This document shows positions 24,996 through 34,148 of a stretch of 64,000 bases of DNA, in pieces; within the stretch, counting starts at the first letter, position 1, and every line of letters starts with the position of its first letter. The DNA lies in NCBI GenBank assembly GCA_016712535.1, contig JADJQW010000002.1:1178001-1242000 (forward strand). Direction: 5' to 3'. The notes under the pieces are model-generated. The model did no database searches and was not told the origin of the DNA. It saw nothing but the letters and a program-made list of their open reading frames with translations. This DNA comes from Flavobacteriales bacterium (lineage in GTDB: Bacteria; Bacteroidota; Bacteroidia; Flavobacteriales_F; PHOS-HE28). A program made the position numbers and the translations under genes.

Positions 24996-25562
24996 TCAAG
25001 AAGCGCTGCGGCGCAAGCGGCTCAGCGTCTCCGGGGTCATCCGCAGGTAGCTCGCGATGTCCTTCTGCGGGACGAGCTGCAACAGTTGCGGGCTTCGCTT
25101 CACCAATCGTTCATAGCGCGCGCGCGCGCTCAGGCTCATCTGCTCGATCTCGCGGGTGGCGCGGCCAAGCAGCGCTTCCTCGGCGATCAACCGGCCCCAG
25201 CGCTCCAGCACGGGCAGTTCAGCATACAACCGCTGCAAGTCGCTGTGCGTGATGCCCAGCAGGATGCTGTCCGTGACCGCAACCACATCGAACCGGGCCG
25301 GCTGGCGCGTGATGAAGGACCCGTATTCGCCGCTCCAGCTGCCGCCGTACGCGAAACCCACGCAGATGTCAGTGCCATCATGCGGGAACGAGAGCTTCTG
25401 AACGCCTTGGGCTACGATGTAGAAGCGGTCCTCGACCTTGCCGGCACTGCTGATGAAAGCGCCGCGGCTGAAAGCATGTTCCTTCCAGCACGGAGCGATC
25501 ACCGCCCAATCGCGATCGGAGAGCTCAACATAGCGCGCGATGGTGCGGCGAACGAGGTCCAT
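24996..25562 (-). CDS. Crp/Fnr family transcriptional regulator
   Basis: 188 aa. An N-terminal cyclic-nucleotide-binding-type beta roll (FSRGAFISSAGKVEDRFYIV, GVQKLSFPHDGTDICVGFAY, GSWSGEYGSFI) is followed by a long dimerisation helix and a winged HTH (VPQKDIASYLRMTPETLSRL). The phosphate-binding cassette is non-canonical (SGEYGSFITRQPARF), so cAMP binding is uncertain. There is no Fe-S Cys set as in Fnr. Divergent from a class III cyclase gene 65 bp away, which makes a signalling link attractive. Confidence 0.88.
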   Translation of the reverse strand: MDLVRRTIARYVELSDRDWAVIAPCWKEHAFSRGAFISSAGKVEDRFYIVAQGVQKLSFPHDGTDICVGFAYGGSWSGEYGSFITRQPARFDVVAVTDSILLGITHSDLQRLYAELPVLERWGRLIAEEALLGRATREIEQMSLSARARYERLVKRSPQLLQLVPQKDIASYLRMTPETLSRLRRSAS

Positions 25563-25591
25563 GACGCAAAGGTGGCGGCATCCGGGGCAAG

Positions 25592-25599
25592 TACATTCG
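25592..25599 (+). promoter_or_regulatory. Candidate -7 box of the cyclase gene
   Basis: TACATTCG, 28 nt before the ATG at 25628, in the intergenic space shared with the divergent Crp/Fnr gene. Confidence 0.35.
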
Positions 25600-25627
25600 C
25601 GCCCCGCTGGGAACCGGCAGGCCCGAG

Positions 25628-26671
25628 ATGAACTCCCTTACGCGCTATAAGCTCCGCAAGATCGCCAAGTACGGCCTGGTGGCTGCGATGGTGGCCTGGG
25701 TGCTCACGCTCTTCGCCGGGGACGACATCAGCCTGCTCGTATTGGGCGCGTGGCTGCTGCTGGGCCTTTGGACCGGAGTGCTGGAGGAGTACCTCTTCGG
25801 AAGGCGCTTCCGGGCCTTGGCCGTGCCCTTGCAGTTCCTTGGGAAGGCCCTGCTGGTGAACCTCTTCACCATGCTGCTCATCGGCGTGGCCTGGCTCTGG
25901 GGCAGCGATCGCTTCACCATGCTCGCCAGCGATGCGCCCTACCGCATGCACGAGATCTTCGGCATGGCCCAGTTCTACCGGCTGGTGCTGCGCGCCGTGG
26001 TGGTCAGCTCCATCGCCATCCTCGTGGTGCAGGTGGAGGAGTGGATGGGTCGGAGAACCTTCATGGGCTTCCTGCTCGGCCGCTACGAGCGTCCCAAGCG
26101 CGAAGAGCGCGTAGTGCTCACCCTCGATCTGGTGAGCAGCACCGAGATCGCAGAGCGCCTTGGGGACCTGCGCTATTACCGCTTCCTCAATCATGTGTAT
26201 TCGCTGATGACCGATGCCGTGCTCCGGAACGAGGCCGATATCCACAAGTACGTGGGCGATGAGGTGATCTTCACCTGGCCCATGCGCATCGGCACCCGAA
26301 AGCTGAATTGCCTCGACCTGTTCTTCGACATCGAGGCGCGCATCAAGGAGCATGAGACTGAATTCATGCGCGAGTACGGGCTTGTGCCCCAGTTCCGCGC
26401 GGGCCTGCACGGCGGCCGGGTGATCTCCGCGCAGGTCGGCCACATCAAGCGCACCGTCGACCTCAGCGGCGATGTGATGAACAGCGTGAGCCGCATGCTC
26501 GGCCTCGCGAAGGTGATGAAGACGAGGATCCTGGTGAGCGCCGAATTGCTTGAGCGGATGCCGGAGGCCACCAAGCGTTTCGACATCGGGCCGGAGCACC
26601 TGGTACCGGTGAAAGGCAAGCGCCGTGAGGTACGGGTGCACGATGTTTCACGCCTGATGGTGGCGCCATGA
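25628..26671 (+). CDS. Membrane class III adenylate/guanylate cyclase
   Basis: 347 aa. Four transmembrane helices lie in residues about 13-140. The cytoplasmic C-terminal half is a class III cyclase domain: TLDLVSSTEIAERLG (first metal Asp), HKYVGDEVIFTWP (second metal Asp in GDE), FRAGLHGGRVISAQVG, and GDVMNSVSRMLGLAK (transition-state Asn region). It is probably active as a homodimer, making cAMP or cGMP. Its stop overlaps the start of the next gene by 4 nt. Confidence 0.9.
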   Translation: MNSLTRYKLRKIAKYGLVAAMVAWVLTLFAGDDISLLVLGAWLLLGLWTGVLEEYLFGRRFRALAVPLQFLGKALLVNLFTMLLIGVAWLWGSDRFTMLASDAPYRMHEIFGMAQFYRLVLRAVVVSSIAILVVQVEEWMGRRTFMGFLLGRYERPKREERVVLTLDLVSSTEIAERLGDLRYYRFLNHVYSLMTDAVLRNEADIHKYVGDEVIFTWPMRIGTRKLNCLDLFFDIEARIKEHETEFMREYGLVPQFRAGLHGGRVISAQVGHIKRTVDLSGDVMNSVSRMLGLAKVMKTRILVSAELLERMPEATKRFDIGPEHLVPVKGKRREVRVHDVSRLMVAP

Positions 26672-27768
26672 AACGGTGGGTGCCCCTGGCTTTCGCGGTC
26701 GCGGTGCGTGCATCGATCGTCGGGGCCCAATCGCCGGTCCCTTTCGTTTCCGGTGAAGAGCGCTTCGTCATCCTCGCGAACGGGCGATTCGAGAAGCTCG
26801 AGCCTCGGCCGCCCGCGCTGGTGCACGCCATGAATGATCAGGTCGTTTACCGCGACCACCAAGGACAGCTCAAGGTCTTCCTTCCTGAAGGACGGCGCCT
26901 CCATCTGCTTGACCGCGCTGGCGGCGACCCGCAGGGCACACGGCATCGGATCGCCTGGCTCAGCGCCGATACGCTGATGACCATCCGCGAGGGCCGTGCA
27001 CGCGCGATCGCCGCCAATGTGGCGGCCTTCGGTGTGAGCGACAGCCTGATCGTGGTTCACGACTCGCTGCTCAACGAACTCCGGGTGCTGTGGCGCGGCA
27101 CTGCCCAATCCATCGCGCTGGTTGAGCGCGGGAGCGAGCGACCGCAATGGCTGCTCGGGTCGAACGCGCTCGTGGTCTTCAACAGGGAGGCGCGCAGGCT
27201 CTCACTGTTCCAAGCTGGCCGATTGCGCGTACTGAGCGACAGCACCGACGTCGGCATCGCGGTGGCGGGAGGAGGTGTGGTTGGCTGGTGGGACGGGCAT
27301 GCGCGCGTGTTCAAGGCGCTCTTCCAAGGCAGCGAGCAGGAGATCAGCGATCTGCGGCCGGCATCGGCGAAGGCCGGGGATGGCCTCATCGCGTTCATCG
27401 ATGGCAATGGGCGCTTGAAGTGCTTCGAGCGAGGAACGGTGCATCGCGTCCTGGATGAGCCGCCCACGGAATACTGGGTGAAGGACAGCCTGTTGCTGTA
27501 CCTGGAGCGTGGGCGCCTGATGCTCTTCCGTAATGGGGCAAGCACGCTGGTGGAGCCATACGTGCCGGAGCAATGGCAGGTCGAAGGCGGATTGCTCGTG
27601 TACCTCGACTTGAACCGCGAGTTGCGCGCCATTGCGCAAGGCGAGCGCTTCCGGTACGGCACGGAAGCGGCGATCAAGCGCTTCGAGCTATTCGGCGAGC
27701 GGGTGGTTTATCGCAGCCCGCTGGGGCAGTTCGTGGTGGCCGATCGGCGGAAGACTTGGATCTACTGA
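26668..27768 (+). CDS. Secreted hypothetical protein, possible beta-propeller (366 aa)
   Basis: The ATGA overlap with the cyclase shows coupled translation. An N-terminal signal (MKRWVPLAFAVAVRASIVGA) is followed by many short repeated beta strands separated by turns (NQVVYRDHQGQLKVF, NALVVFNREARRLSLF, GLIAFIDGNGRLKCF, SLLLYLERGRLMLF), about 40-45 residues apart, compatible with a propeller. No family is recognised. A periplasmic sensor partner of the cyclase is an attractive guess. Confidence 0.72.
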   Translation: MKRWVPLAFAVAVRASIVGAQSPVPFVSGEERFVILANGRFEKLEPRPPALVHAMNDQVVYRDHQGQLKVFLPEGRRLHLLDRAGGDPQGTRHRIAWLSADTLMTIREGRARAIAANVAAFGVSDSLIVVHDSLLNELRVLWRGTAQSIALVERGSERPQWLLGSNALVVFNREARRLSLFQAGRLRVLSDSTDVGIAVAGGGVVGWWDGHARVFKALFQGSEQEISDLRPASAKAGDGLIAFIDGNGRLKCFERGTVHRVLDEPPTEYWVKDSLLLYLERGRLMLFRNGASTLVEPYVPEQWQVEGGLLVYLDLNRELRAIAQGERFRYGTEAAIKRFELFGERVVYRSPLGQFVVADRRKTWIY

Positions 27769-28829
27769 ACCACGGAAGTCGAGGAGCCCTGTGGCTCTAT
27801 GGTCCATAGGCTGATGGCCGATCGCTTCCCCTTCAGCGCGATGCTGCCGATCTCGCGCACCGGGAGCGCCCCCTTCGGCAGCAGCAGGTCCAGCAGCTCC
27901 TTGCTGATCAGGTTGTCCACTCGATGCTCGTTGCAGGTGTTCTGGATCCGCGCGGCGGTATTCACAGCATCGCCGCTGAAGATGCGCTCCTTCTTCACCA
28001 GGCCCACCTCGCCGGTGGTGACCTCGCCGTAGTGGAAGCCGGCCTTGAACGTAGGCGTGATGCCATAGCGCGATTGGTAATAGGATGCGCGCCTTTTCAG
28101 CTTCGCGCGGATATCGAGGAAGCAGCGTATGCAGCGCTGCTTGTTCAGCCCTCTGCGCAAGGGCCAGCTCACGCTGATCTCGTCGCCCACGTACTGGTAG
28201 ATCTCACCGCGCGAATACACGATCGGGTCCGTGATGTCCTGGAACAGCTCGTTGATGAGCTGGAAGTAGCGCACATGGCCCAGGTCCTCGGCGATGCTCG
28301 TGCTCGAGCGCATGTCGAGGAACATGAAGATGCGCAGCTCCTGCCGGGGCTGATGGTAGCGCCCTGCGAAATGCGAGAGGCCGTCGGTGCCGAATTGGTC
28401 GCTGAGACGCACCATGAGCATGGTGGCGCCCATGAGAGCCGTCCACTGCAGGTAGTTGCCGAGCCAGGCCACGCTGAACAGGCGGTCGGTGAAGCTGCCG
28501 CCGATGGGATCGCTGGATCCCGGCAGCCATGCCAAGGTCACCACGAGCACGGCAGCGATCAGCGCCGCCATGATGGCCAGGGCAGGCAGATAGGCCAGGT
28601 GCCGGAGCCGATCGCGCAGCAGGAAGATGTAGGCCCCGCCGCCCGCGAGCCCCACGCCGAATACCAGCATGATGCGGTCGAGCAGGCGGAGCGGCAGGTC
28701 GCTCGCAACACCTTCCTCGGCCAGCGCATTGTGCTCGAAGAGCGCGCTCAAGGCCCCGGCCGCCGCCCACGCACCAGCGATGCGGAGGGTGCGGTTGGCG
28801 CGCAGGCGCAGGCGGATGAGCGGATCCAT
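27762..28829 (-). CDS. Second membrane class III adenylate/guanylate cyclase
   Basis: 355 aa, convergent with and overlapping the previous gene by 7 nt. About four transmembrane segments lie in residues 18-140 (LDRIMLVFGVGLAGGGAYIF, LPALAIMAALIAAVLVVTLA). The cyclase domain follows: FLDMRSSTSIAEDLGHVRY, YQYVGDEISVSWP, FKAGFHYGEVTTGEVG, FSGDAVNTAARIQNTC. It has the same architecture as the cyclase at 25628 but is only moderately similar, so the duplication, if any, is old. Confidence 0.9.
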   Translation of the reverse strand: MDPLIRLRLRANRTLRIAGAWAAAGALSALFEHNALAEEGVASDLPLRLLDRIMLVFGVGLAGGGAYIFLLRDRLRHLAYLPALAIMAALIAAVLVVTLAWLPGSSDPIGGSFTDRLFSVAWLGNYLQWTALMGATMLMVRLSDQFGTDGLSHFAGRYHQPRQELRIFMFLDMRSSTSIAEDLGHVRYFQLINELFQDITDPIVYSRGEIYQYVGDEISVSWPLRRGLNKQRCIRCFLDIRAKLKRRASYYQSRYGITPTFKAGFHYGEVTTGEVGLVKKERIFSGDAVNTAARIQNTCNEHRVDNLISKELLDLLLPKGALPVREIGSIALKGKRSAISLWTIEPQGSSTSVVQ

Positions 28830-28873
28830 GGGGCCGCCGAAAATAGACTGCGCTTCACTGCGGCATGTTAAGC

Positions 28874-29227
28874 CTAGCTATGCTGAGGGCGCTGGCGCCG
28901 CTTGCGCGGAAGCATCACTGCATAGTACCAGCCGACAACGAGGATCCCCGCGATGAAGAAGGGCACCGCCCAATGCCGCTTGGTATCCTCGAACCAGAAC
29001 TCGCCCATCATCCAGATTCCGTTGGCCGTGATCCAGCAGACCACGGCGATGCAATGGAGCAGCTCGCCCAGGTCCCGGCGCATCCGCCAAGCGATGTGAA
29101 CGGCCATGAGGAAGGTGGGGATGAACATGGCCAGCCCCAAGGGCTTCCACACCATCACCCAGCACAGGTCCTTCAGCAGCCAGAGCACGATGTGGAAGTT
29201 CTCTGATGCGCGCAGGTCGCGGAACAT
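28874..29227 (-). CDS. Conserved membrane protein of unknown function
   Basis: 117 aa from the ATG at 29227 (MFRDLRASENFHIVLWLLKD). Three or four hydrophobic segments: LGLAMFIPTFLMAVHIAW, LLHCIAVVCWITANGIWMMG, VPFFIAGILVVGWYYAVML. The N-terminal pattern (RASENFHIVLWLLKD-CW) resembles a family I recall in Flavobacteria and Cytophagia. No function is known. The frame extends upstream into the divergent gene, which was rejected. Confidence 0.75.
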   Translation of the reverse strand: MFRDLRASENFHIVLWLLKDLCWVMVWKPLGLAMFIPTFLMAVHIAWRMRRDLGELLHCIAVVCWITANGIWMMGEFWFEDTKRHWAVPFFIAGILVVGWYYAVMLPRKRRQRPQHS

Positions 29228-29303
29228 GTCAATTGGTTTGGCGCGAAGATGCGTCCGTCGAAGTTTCCGCACCTTCGCGGCCGCACTCGATAAATTGTCG
29301 GCG

Positions 29304-29888
29304 ATGAAGAGCAGGAGGATGGCGGGATTGCGCGGGCTCATGGCCGTAGCGTTCCTGTCTTTGGGATCAACGAGCGATGCGTTCTATATCCGCATGCATG
29401 GGCTCGTGAGCGAGTACTTCACCGGCGACGGGCTCAAGCAGGTGCAGGTCCGCCTGGTGAAGGACAGCGTGGAGCGCGAGACGAAGTTCACCGATGGGAA
29501 TGGCGAGTACGAGATCTACCTCGAGCGCGGCTACGATTACCAGGTGTGGTTCTATCGCAAGGACATGGTGCCCAAGTACGTGCGCATCGATGCCCGCGAG
29601 ATCCCGCTGTTCCCCGATGTGCCGTTCTACGATATGGACGTGCAGGTCACGCTCTTCGCTTTCATCGAGAAGTTCGACTTCGAGCTCTTCGACATGCCGG
29701 TGGGCATGGCCAGCTACAAGCACAGCGTGCGCAACCTGAGCTGGGACATCGAATACACCGAGCGCATGCGCGGCGAGACGGCGCGGGTGATGGTGCTGTA
29801 CGAGCGCGCCATCGGTGAGATGCAGAAGGCCATGCTGGCCCAGCAGGCAGCGAACAGGCGCAAGAAGCGCAAGCGCGCCTATTTCTGA
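29304..29888 (+). CDS. Exported protein with carboxypeptidase-regulatory-like domain
   Basis: 194 aa. Start ATG at 29304 (MKSRRMAGLRGLMAVAFLSL), with a signal-like hydrophobic run. Residues about 30-110 fit a CarboxypepD_reg-like beta sandwich: HGLVSEYFTGDGLKQVQVRL, KFTDGNGEYEIYLERGYDYQ, VWFYRKDMVPKYVRIDARE. The C-terminus is helical and basic (NRRKKRKRAYF). Such domains are common in Bacteroidota surface and gliding proteins. It overlaps folP tail-to-tail by 10 nt. Confidence 0.75.
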   Translation: MKSRRMAGLRGLMAVAFLSLGSTSDAFYIRMHGLVSEYFTGDGLKQVQVRLVKDSVERETKFTDGNGEYEIYLERGYDYQVWFYRKDMVPKYVRIDAREIPLFPDVPFYDMDVQVTLFAFIEKFDFELFDMPVGMASYKHSVRNLSWDIEYTERMRGETARVMVLYERAIGEMQKAMLAQQAANRRKKRKRAYF

Positions 29889-30757
29889 TCCCTGAGGGCA
29901 GCCAGGAGCTTCACGCACTGCACGGCCTCCTTGACATCGTGGACCCTGAGGATCGATGCGCCCTTCAGCAACGCGATCGAATTGAGCGCCGTGGTGCCGT
30001 TCAGCGCCTCATCAGCCGTTGTCGCCAGCACCTCGTTGATCATGCGCTTGCGCGATAGGCCGACCAATACCGGCGCACCGAGCGCGACCACGGATCCGAG
30101 ACTGTTCAGCAACGCGTAGTTGTGCGCGGTGGTCTTCCCGAACCCGAAGCCGGGGTCGAGGATCACGTCAGCGATGCCCGCTGCGTGCGCCGCATGGAGC
30201 CGTCGGCTCAGGGAGAGCGCCACTTCGGCCACCACATCGGCATAGCGCGGATCGACCTGCATGGTGCGCGGCGTGCCTTGCATATGCATCGCGATGTACG
30301 GCACCCCCAGCTTCGCAACGGTCGGCAGCATGTCCCCGTCAAGGGTGCCTGCGCTGATGTCGTTCACCATGCTGGCACCAGCGGCGATGGCCTCGGCAGC
30401 GATCGGTGCCCGCCAGGTATCTATGGAAAGGAAGGCCTCCGGGAACCGCGACGCGACTGCAGCGATCAATGGAATGGCCCGATGCTGCTCTTCCGCTTCG
30501 TCGACCTCCGCGGCGCCCGGCCGCGTGCTCATGCCGCCGACATCAAGGATGGTCGCGCCATCCTCCAGCATCCGCTCCGCAACGCGCAAGGCATCGTCCA
30601 CCCGCGCGCGGCTCGGCGCATGGAAGGAATCGGGCGTGGCATTGATGATCCCCATGACCATTGGGAACCGTGCCTCGCGCAATCGATCCTTCACTCGCCA
30701 GCTGGTCATTCCATCCGGATTCGGCGCCGAAGGTCGCATTCGGCTATGTTTGGGCAA
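29879..30757 (-). CDS. folP: Dihydropteroate synthase
   Basis: 292 aa (an ATG at 30709 is an alternative start). It condenses pABA with dihydropterin pyrophosphate in folate synthesis. Motifs: VMGIINATPDSF (first signature; Ala in the usual NVTPDSF), DGATILDVGGMSTRPGA (pterin site), SIDTWRAPIAAEAIAAGA, MVNDISAG, DVILDPGFGFGKTTAHNYAL, LVGLSRKRMI and the C-terminal ILRVHDVKEA. It is a TIM barrel of normal length. The Val-to-Ala change near the active site may be a lineage trait. Confidence 0.95.
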   Translation of the reverse strand: MPKHSRMRPSAPNPDGMTSWRVKDRLREARFPMVMGIINATPDSFHAPSRARVDDALRVAERMLEDGATILDVGGMSTRPGAAEVDEAEEQHRAIPLIAAVASRFPEAFLSIDTWRAPIAAEAIAAGASMVNDISAGTLDGDMLPTVAKLGVPYIAMHMQGTPRTMQVDPRYADVVAEVALSLSRRLHAAHAAGIADVILDPGFGFGKTTAHNYALLNSLGSVVALGAPVLVGLSRKRMINEVLATTADEALNGTTALNSIALLKGASILRVHDVKEAVQCVKLLAALRDQK

Positions 30758-30813
30758 CGTAGCCTCCTCTCTCGCCCCGACACGCGGTTCCCCATCAATT
30801 CAACGCCCAGCCC

Positions 30814-33800
30814 ATGCGTTTCCGACCGATCGCCCTGTTCGCAGGGCTTGTTTGCGCGACCCTGCTGGGTGCGCAAGAGCACTCAGGCGTGATCGCCTCC
30901 TACCTGCGCGACAATGGCGCCAAGCTGGGCCTGACGGCTGCTGATGCGCAGCAGTGGAGGATCACCGATCATCCCTCGTCGAGCGCGCCAGGGGTCTCCA
31001 TCATCCATGTGGTGCAGACCGCGAACGGCCTCGATGTGCACAACGCCATGGGGACCTTCGCGCTCCGCGATGGCCGGGTGCTGCATTTCGCCGACCGATT
31101 CGTGCGCGGCGCGGCGGCGAAGGCAGGCCCGGCGGAACCCGCCATCTCACCTGTGCAGGCGCTGCGTGCTGCCGCAAGCGCGCTGGACCTGGCGATCACC
31201 GAGGAGCCAGTCGTTCTTCGCGAACTGCACGGGGGCGTTCTTGAGCTCTCACCTTCGGGCATCGCGCATGATCCCATTCGCGCGGCGCTGCTCTATCAGC
31301 CGATGGGGGATGGCTCGGTCCGCCTCGCGTGGGACCTCACGATCCGATCGGTGAGCGGCCCGAACTGGTGGCACCTCGCCGTGGATGCGGGCAACGGTGC
31401 ATTGCTGCGGCTGAACGACTACACCGTGCAATGCCAGTTCCCGAGCGAAGAGCACGCGCATGGGGTGAGCGGTCCAGCGCCGTGTGATGCAGCAACCCCG
31501 GAGGCGCTTCCAGGATCCGCCGGCTATCACGTGTTCGCTTTGCCGATTGAGAGCCCGAACCATGGCGCGCGCGCACTGGTTATCGATCCAGCGGATCCCA
31601 TCGCTTCGCCCTTCGGCTGGCACGACGTGGACGGCATTGAGGGCGCCGAGTTCACCACGACACGCGGCAACAACGTGCGGGCGTACGAGGATGCCGATGA
31701 CAACGACCAGCCCGGCTACAGCCCGGAAGGAGGCCCAGCCTTGAGCTTCGACTTCCCATTAAACCTGGGGTTGGCGCCCGATGGGAACCAGGATGCGGCC
31801 ATCACCAATCTCTTCTTCTGGAACAACCTGATGCACGACGTGTGGCAGCGCTACGGCTTCGACGAGCAGAGCGGCAATTTCCAGCAGACCAACTACAGCG
31901 GCACCGGTGAGGGAACCGATCACGTGCTCGCCGAGGCGCAGGACGGCGGCGGGACCAACAACGCCAATTTCGCATCTCCGCCCGATGGTGATAACGGCCG
32001 CATGCAGATGTACAACTGGACGGCCGGGTCCCCCGACCGCGATGGCTCCTTCGACAACGGCGTGGTGGCGCATGAGTATGGCCACGGCATCTCGATCCGG
32101 CTCTCTGGCGGCGCCAGCAATTCCGATTGCCTCAGCAACGATGAGCAGATGGGTGAGGGCTGGAGCGATTGGTTCGGCCTGATGCTCACCATGGAACCTG
32201 GCGACCAAGGCTCCGACGGCCGCGGCATCGCCACCTACGCCTCCGGCGAGGCCATCACCGGAGTGGGCATCCGCCCGGCGCGCTACTCCACCTCCTTCGC
32301 CGTGAACAACTACACCTACGGCGCCACCAATAACTCCGCGCTCTCCGAGCCGCATGGGGTGGGCTTCGTTTGGGCCACCATGCTTTGGGACCTGACCTGG
32401 GCGCTGATCGCCGAGCATGGATTCGATCCGGACCTGTACACGGGCACGGGCGGCAACAACATCGCCATGCAGCTCGTGATCGAAGCATTGAAGCTGCAGC
32501 CTTGCAGCCCGGGCTTCGCCGATGGTCGCGATGCCATCCTCGCAGCCGACGAGCTCCTGTACGCCGGTGCGAACAAGTGCCTCATCTGGCAGGCCTTCGC
32601 CACGCGCGGCCTCGGCTACAGCGCTTCTCAGGGCAGCAGCAGCTCGCGCTTCGACCAGACCGAGGCGTTCGATCTGCCGAACATCTGCCTCACGGCTACC
32701 ACGCCTCCAACGGCCGGTTTCTCGCTCGAGCTCCTCTCCGCTTGTGATGGAACGGTGCACTTCAGCGATGCTTCAACGGACATCCCGCAATCGTGGGCTT
32801 GGGACTTCGGCGATGGCAGCACCTCTTCTGAGCAGAACCCGACGCACACCTATGCATCGAGCGGCACCTTCACCGTCACGCTCACCGCGTCGAACAACAT
32901 CGGGTCCGACGAGCAAACGCAACAGGTCATCATCGAACTGCCTGAAGCACCGAGCGCGGATGACATCACGGTTTGTTCCGGAAGCTCAGGCACGCTCACG
33001 GCCACGGTCACTGATGAAGCGGTCTGGTACGATGCGCAAGAAACCTTGCTCGGCAGCGGAAGCCCATTCACCACGCCGGTCCTGAATGCCACGAGCACCT
33101 TCTACGTTCGCAACGAGATCGCGTCGGCTCCGGTCAACGTAGGGCCGTTGAACGGTTCCATCGGCACAGGCGGTCAGCACGGCAATGCCTTCATCGGCAC
33201 GGTCAATTTCACCGCCTTCCAGCCCTTGACGATCGTGTCGGCATGGGTGGAAGCCGCCACAGCCGGACCGCGCACCTTCAACCTGTGGAACGGTTTGAAC
33301 GGAACGAATGGCGCCCCCATCCAGACCATCGTGGTGAATGTGCCAGTGGGGCAGGGCCGCATCGACCTCGGCTTCCACGTGCCAGCACCGGGCGTGTACA
33401 GTGTCGGGGGCAACAACATGAACCTCTTCCGCAATAATTCCGGGGCGAGCTACCCCTATACCGAGCCCGGACTCATCTCGCTCACGGGGTCCTCCTCGAC
33501 CACCGGTCCGGATTTCTACTACTACCTCTATGATCTCGAGGTGGTCGCTGATCCCTGCCGCAGTCCGGCCGTTGATGTGGTGGCCTTCGTGGTGCCCGGC
33601 GCCGATTTCAGCTTCGTGGCCAATGGCACCACGCTCACCTTCACCGAAGCATCGGGTGGCGCAACCAGCTGGTTCTGGGATTTCGGGGATGGAACCACCT
33701 CCACCGACCAGAACCCTGTGCATACCTATGCCGACGGCGGCCCATACACCATCACGCTCATCGTTAATTCAGGCGCATGCAGTTCAGCGCAGACCTGGGA

Positions 33801-34080
33801 GGTGGGCGTCGGGGTTGAAGAAGCAGGTTCGCCCAATGGGTTCTTGATCGTCCCCAATCCGGCTTCGGACCTGCTGATCATCGTGCTCGATGCCGCTGTT
33901 CCTGCAGGCGCAACCATTGAGCTCCTGGATGCTTCGGGCCGGAGGGTGATCGAGCGCCGCTTGAATCAAGGCGTCGAGCGTGCGGAACTGGATCTGGCCG
34001 GGGTGGCATCCGGGGCCTATCATGTGGGTGTGCGAACGGGGCAAGGCACCAGGAAGCAGCTGGTCGTGGTGGCGCGGTGA
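30814..34080 (+). CDS. M36 (fungalysin-type) metallopeptidase with PKD and T9SS domains
   Basis: 1088 aa. A signal peptide (MRFRPIALFAGLVCATLLGA) is followed by an FTP-like propeptide (IIHVVQTANGLDVHNAMGTF), then the M36 catalytic domain with HEYGH (H420, E421, H424) and the third zinc ligand E448 in GEGWSDW. Two PKD domains follow (SWAWDFGDGSTSSEQNPTHT; SWFWDFGDGTTSTDQNPVHT), separated by a beta domain. The T9SS type A sorting tail begins near FLIVPNPASDLL. It is predicted to be an extracellular elastinolytic-type protease, activated by loss of the propeptide. Confidence 0.95.
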   Translation: MRFRPIALFAGLVCATLLGAQEHSGVIASYLRDNGAKLGLTAADAQQWRITDHPSSSAPGVSIIHVVQTANGLDVHNAMGTFALRDGRVLHFADRFVRGAAAKAGPAEPAISPVQALRAAASALDLAITEEPVVLRELHGGVLELSPSGIAHDPIRAALLYQPMGDGSVRLAWDLTIRSVSGPNWWHLAVDAGNGALLRLNDYTVQCQFPSEEHAHGVSGPAPCDAATPEALPGSAGYHVFALPIESPNHGARALVIDPADPIASPFGWHDVDGIEGAEFTTTRGNNVRAYEDADDNDQPGYSPEGGPALSFDFPLNLGLAPDGNQDAAITNLFFWNNLMHDVWQRYGFDEQSGNFQQTNYSGTGEGTDHVLAEAQDGGGTNNANFASPPDGDNGRMQMYNWTAGSPDRDGSFDNGVVAHEYGHGISIRLSGGASNSDCLSNDEQMGEGWSDWFGLMLTMEPGDQGSDGRGIATYASGEAITGVGIRPARYSTSFAVNNYTYGATNNSALSEPHGVGFVWATMLWDLTWALIAEHGFDPDLYTGTGGNNIAMQLVIEALKLQPCSPGFADGRDAILAADELLYAGANKCLIWQAFATRGLGYSASQGSSSSRFDQTEAFDLPNICLTATTPPTAGFSLELLSACDGTVHFSDASTDIPQSWAWDFGDGSTSSEQNPTHTYASSGTFTVTLTASNNIGSDEQTQQVIIELPEAPSADDITVCSGSSGTLTATVTDEAVWYDAQETLLGSGSPFTTPVLNATSTFYVRNEIASAPVNVGPLNGSIGTGGQHGNAFIGTVNFTAFQPLTIVSAWVEAATAGPRTFNLWNGLNGTNGAPIQTIVVNVPVGQGRIDLGFHVPAPGVYSVGGNNMNLFRNNSGASYPYTEPGLISLTGSSSTTGPDFYYYLYDLEVVADPCRSPAVDVVAFVVPGADFSFVANGTTLTFTEASGGATSWFWDFGDGTTSTDQNPVHTYADGGPYTITLIVNSGACSSAQTWEVGVGVEEAGSPNGFLIVPNPASDLLIIVLDAAVPAGATIELLDASGRRVIERRLNQGVERAELDLAGVASGAYHVGVRTGQGTRKQLVVVAR

Positions 34081-34133
34081 ATCCTGCGCATTCAGGACCA
34101 TGATGCGGGCCGATCCTGACCTGAGTCGGGATT

Positions 34134-34141
34134 TACCTTCG
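34134..34141 (+). promoter_or_regulatory. Candidate -7 box of the DUF1599 gene
   Basis: TACCTTCG, a TAnnTTTG variant, 7 nt before the ATG at 34149. Confidence 0.4.
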
Positions 34142-34148
34142 GCCGCCC

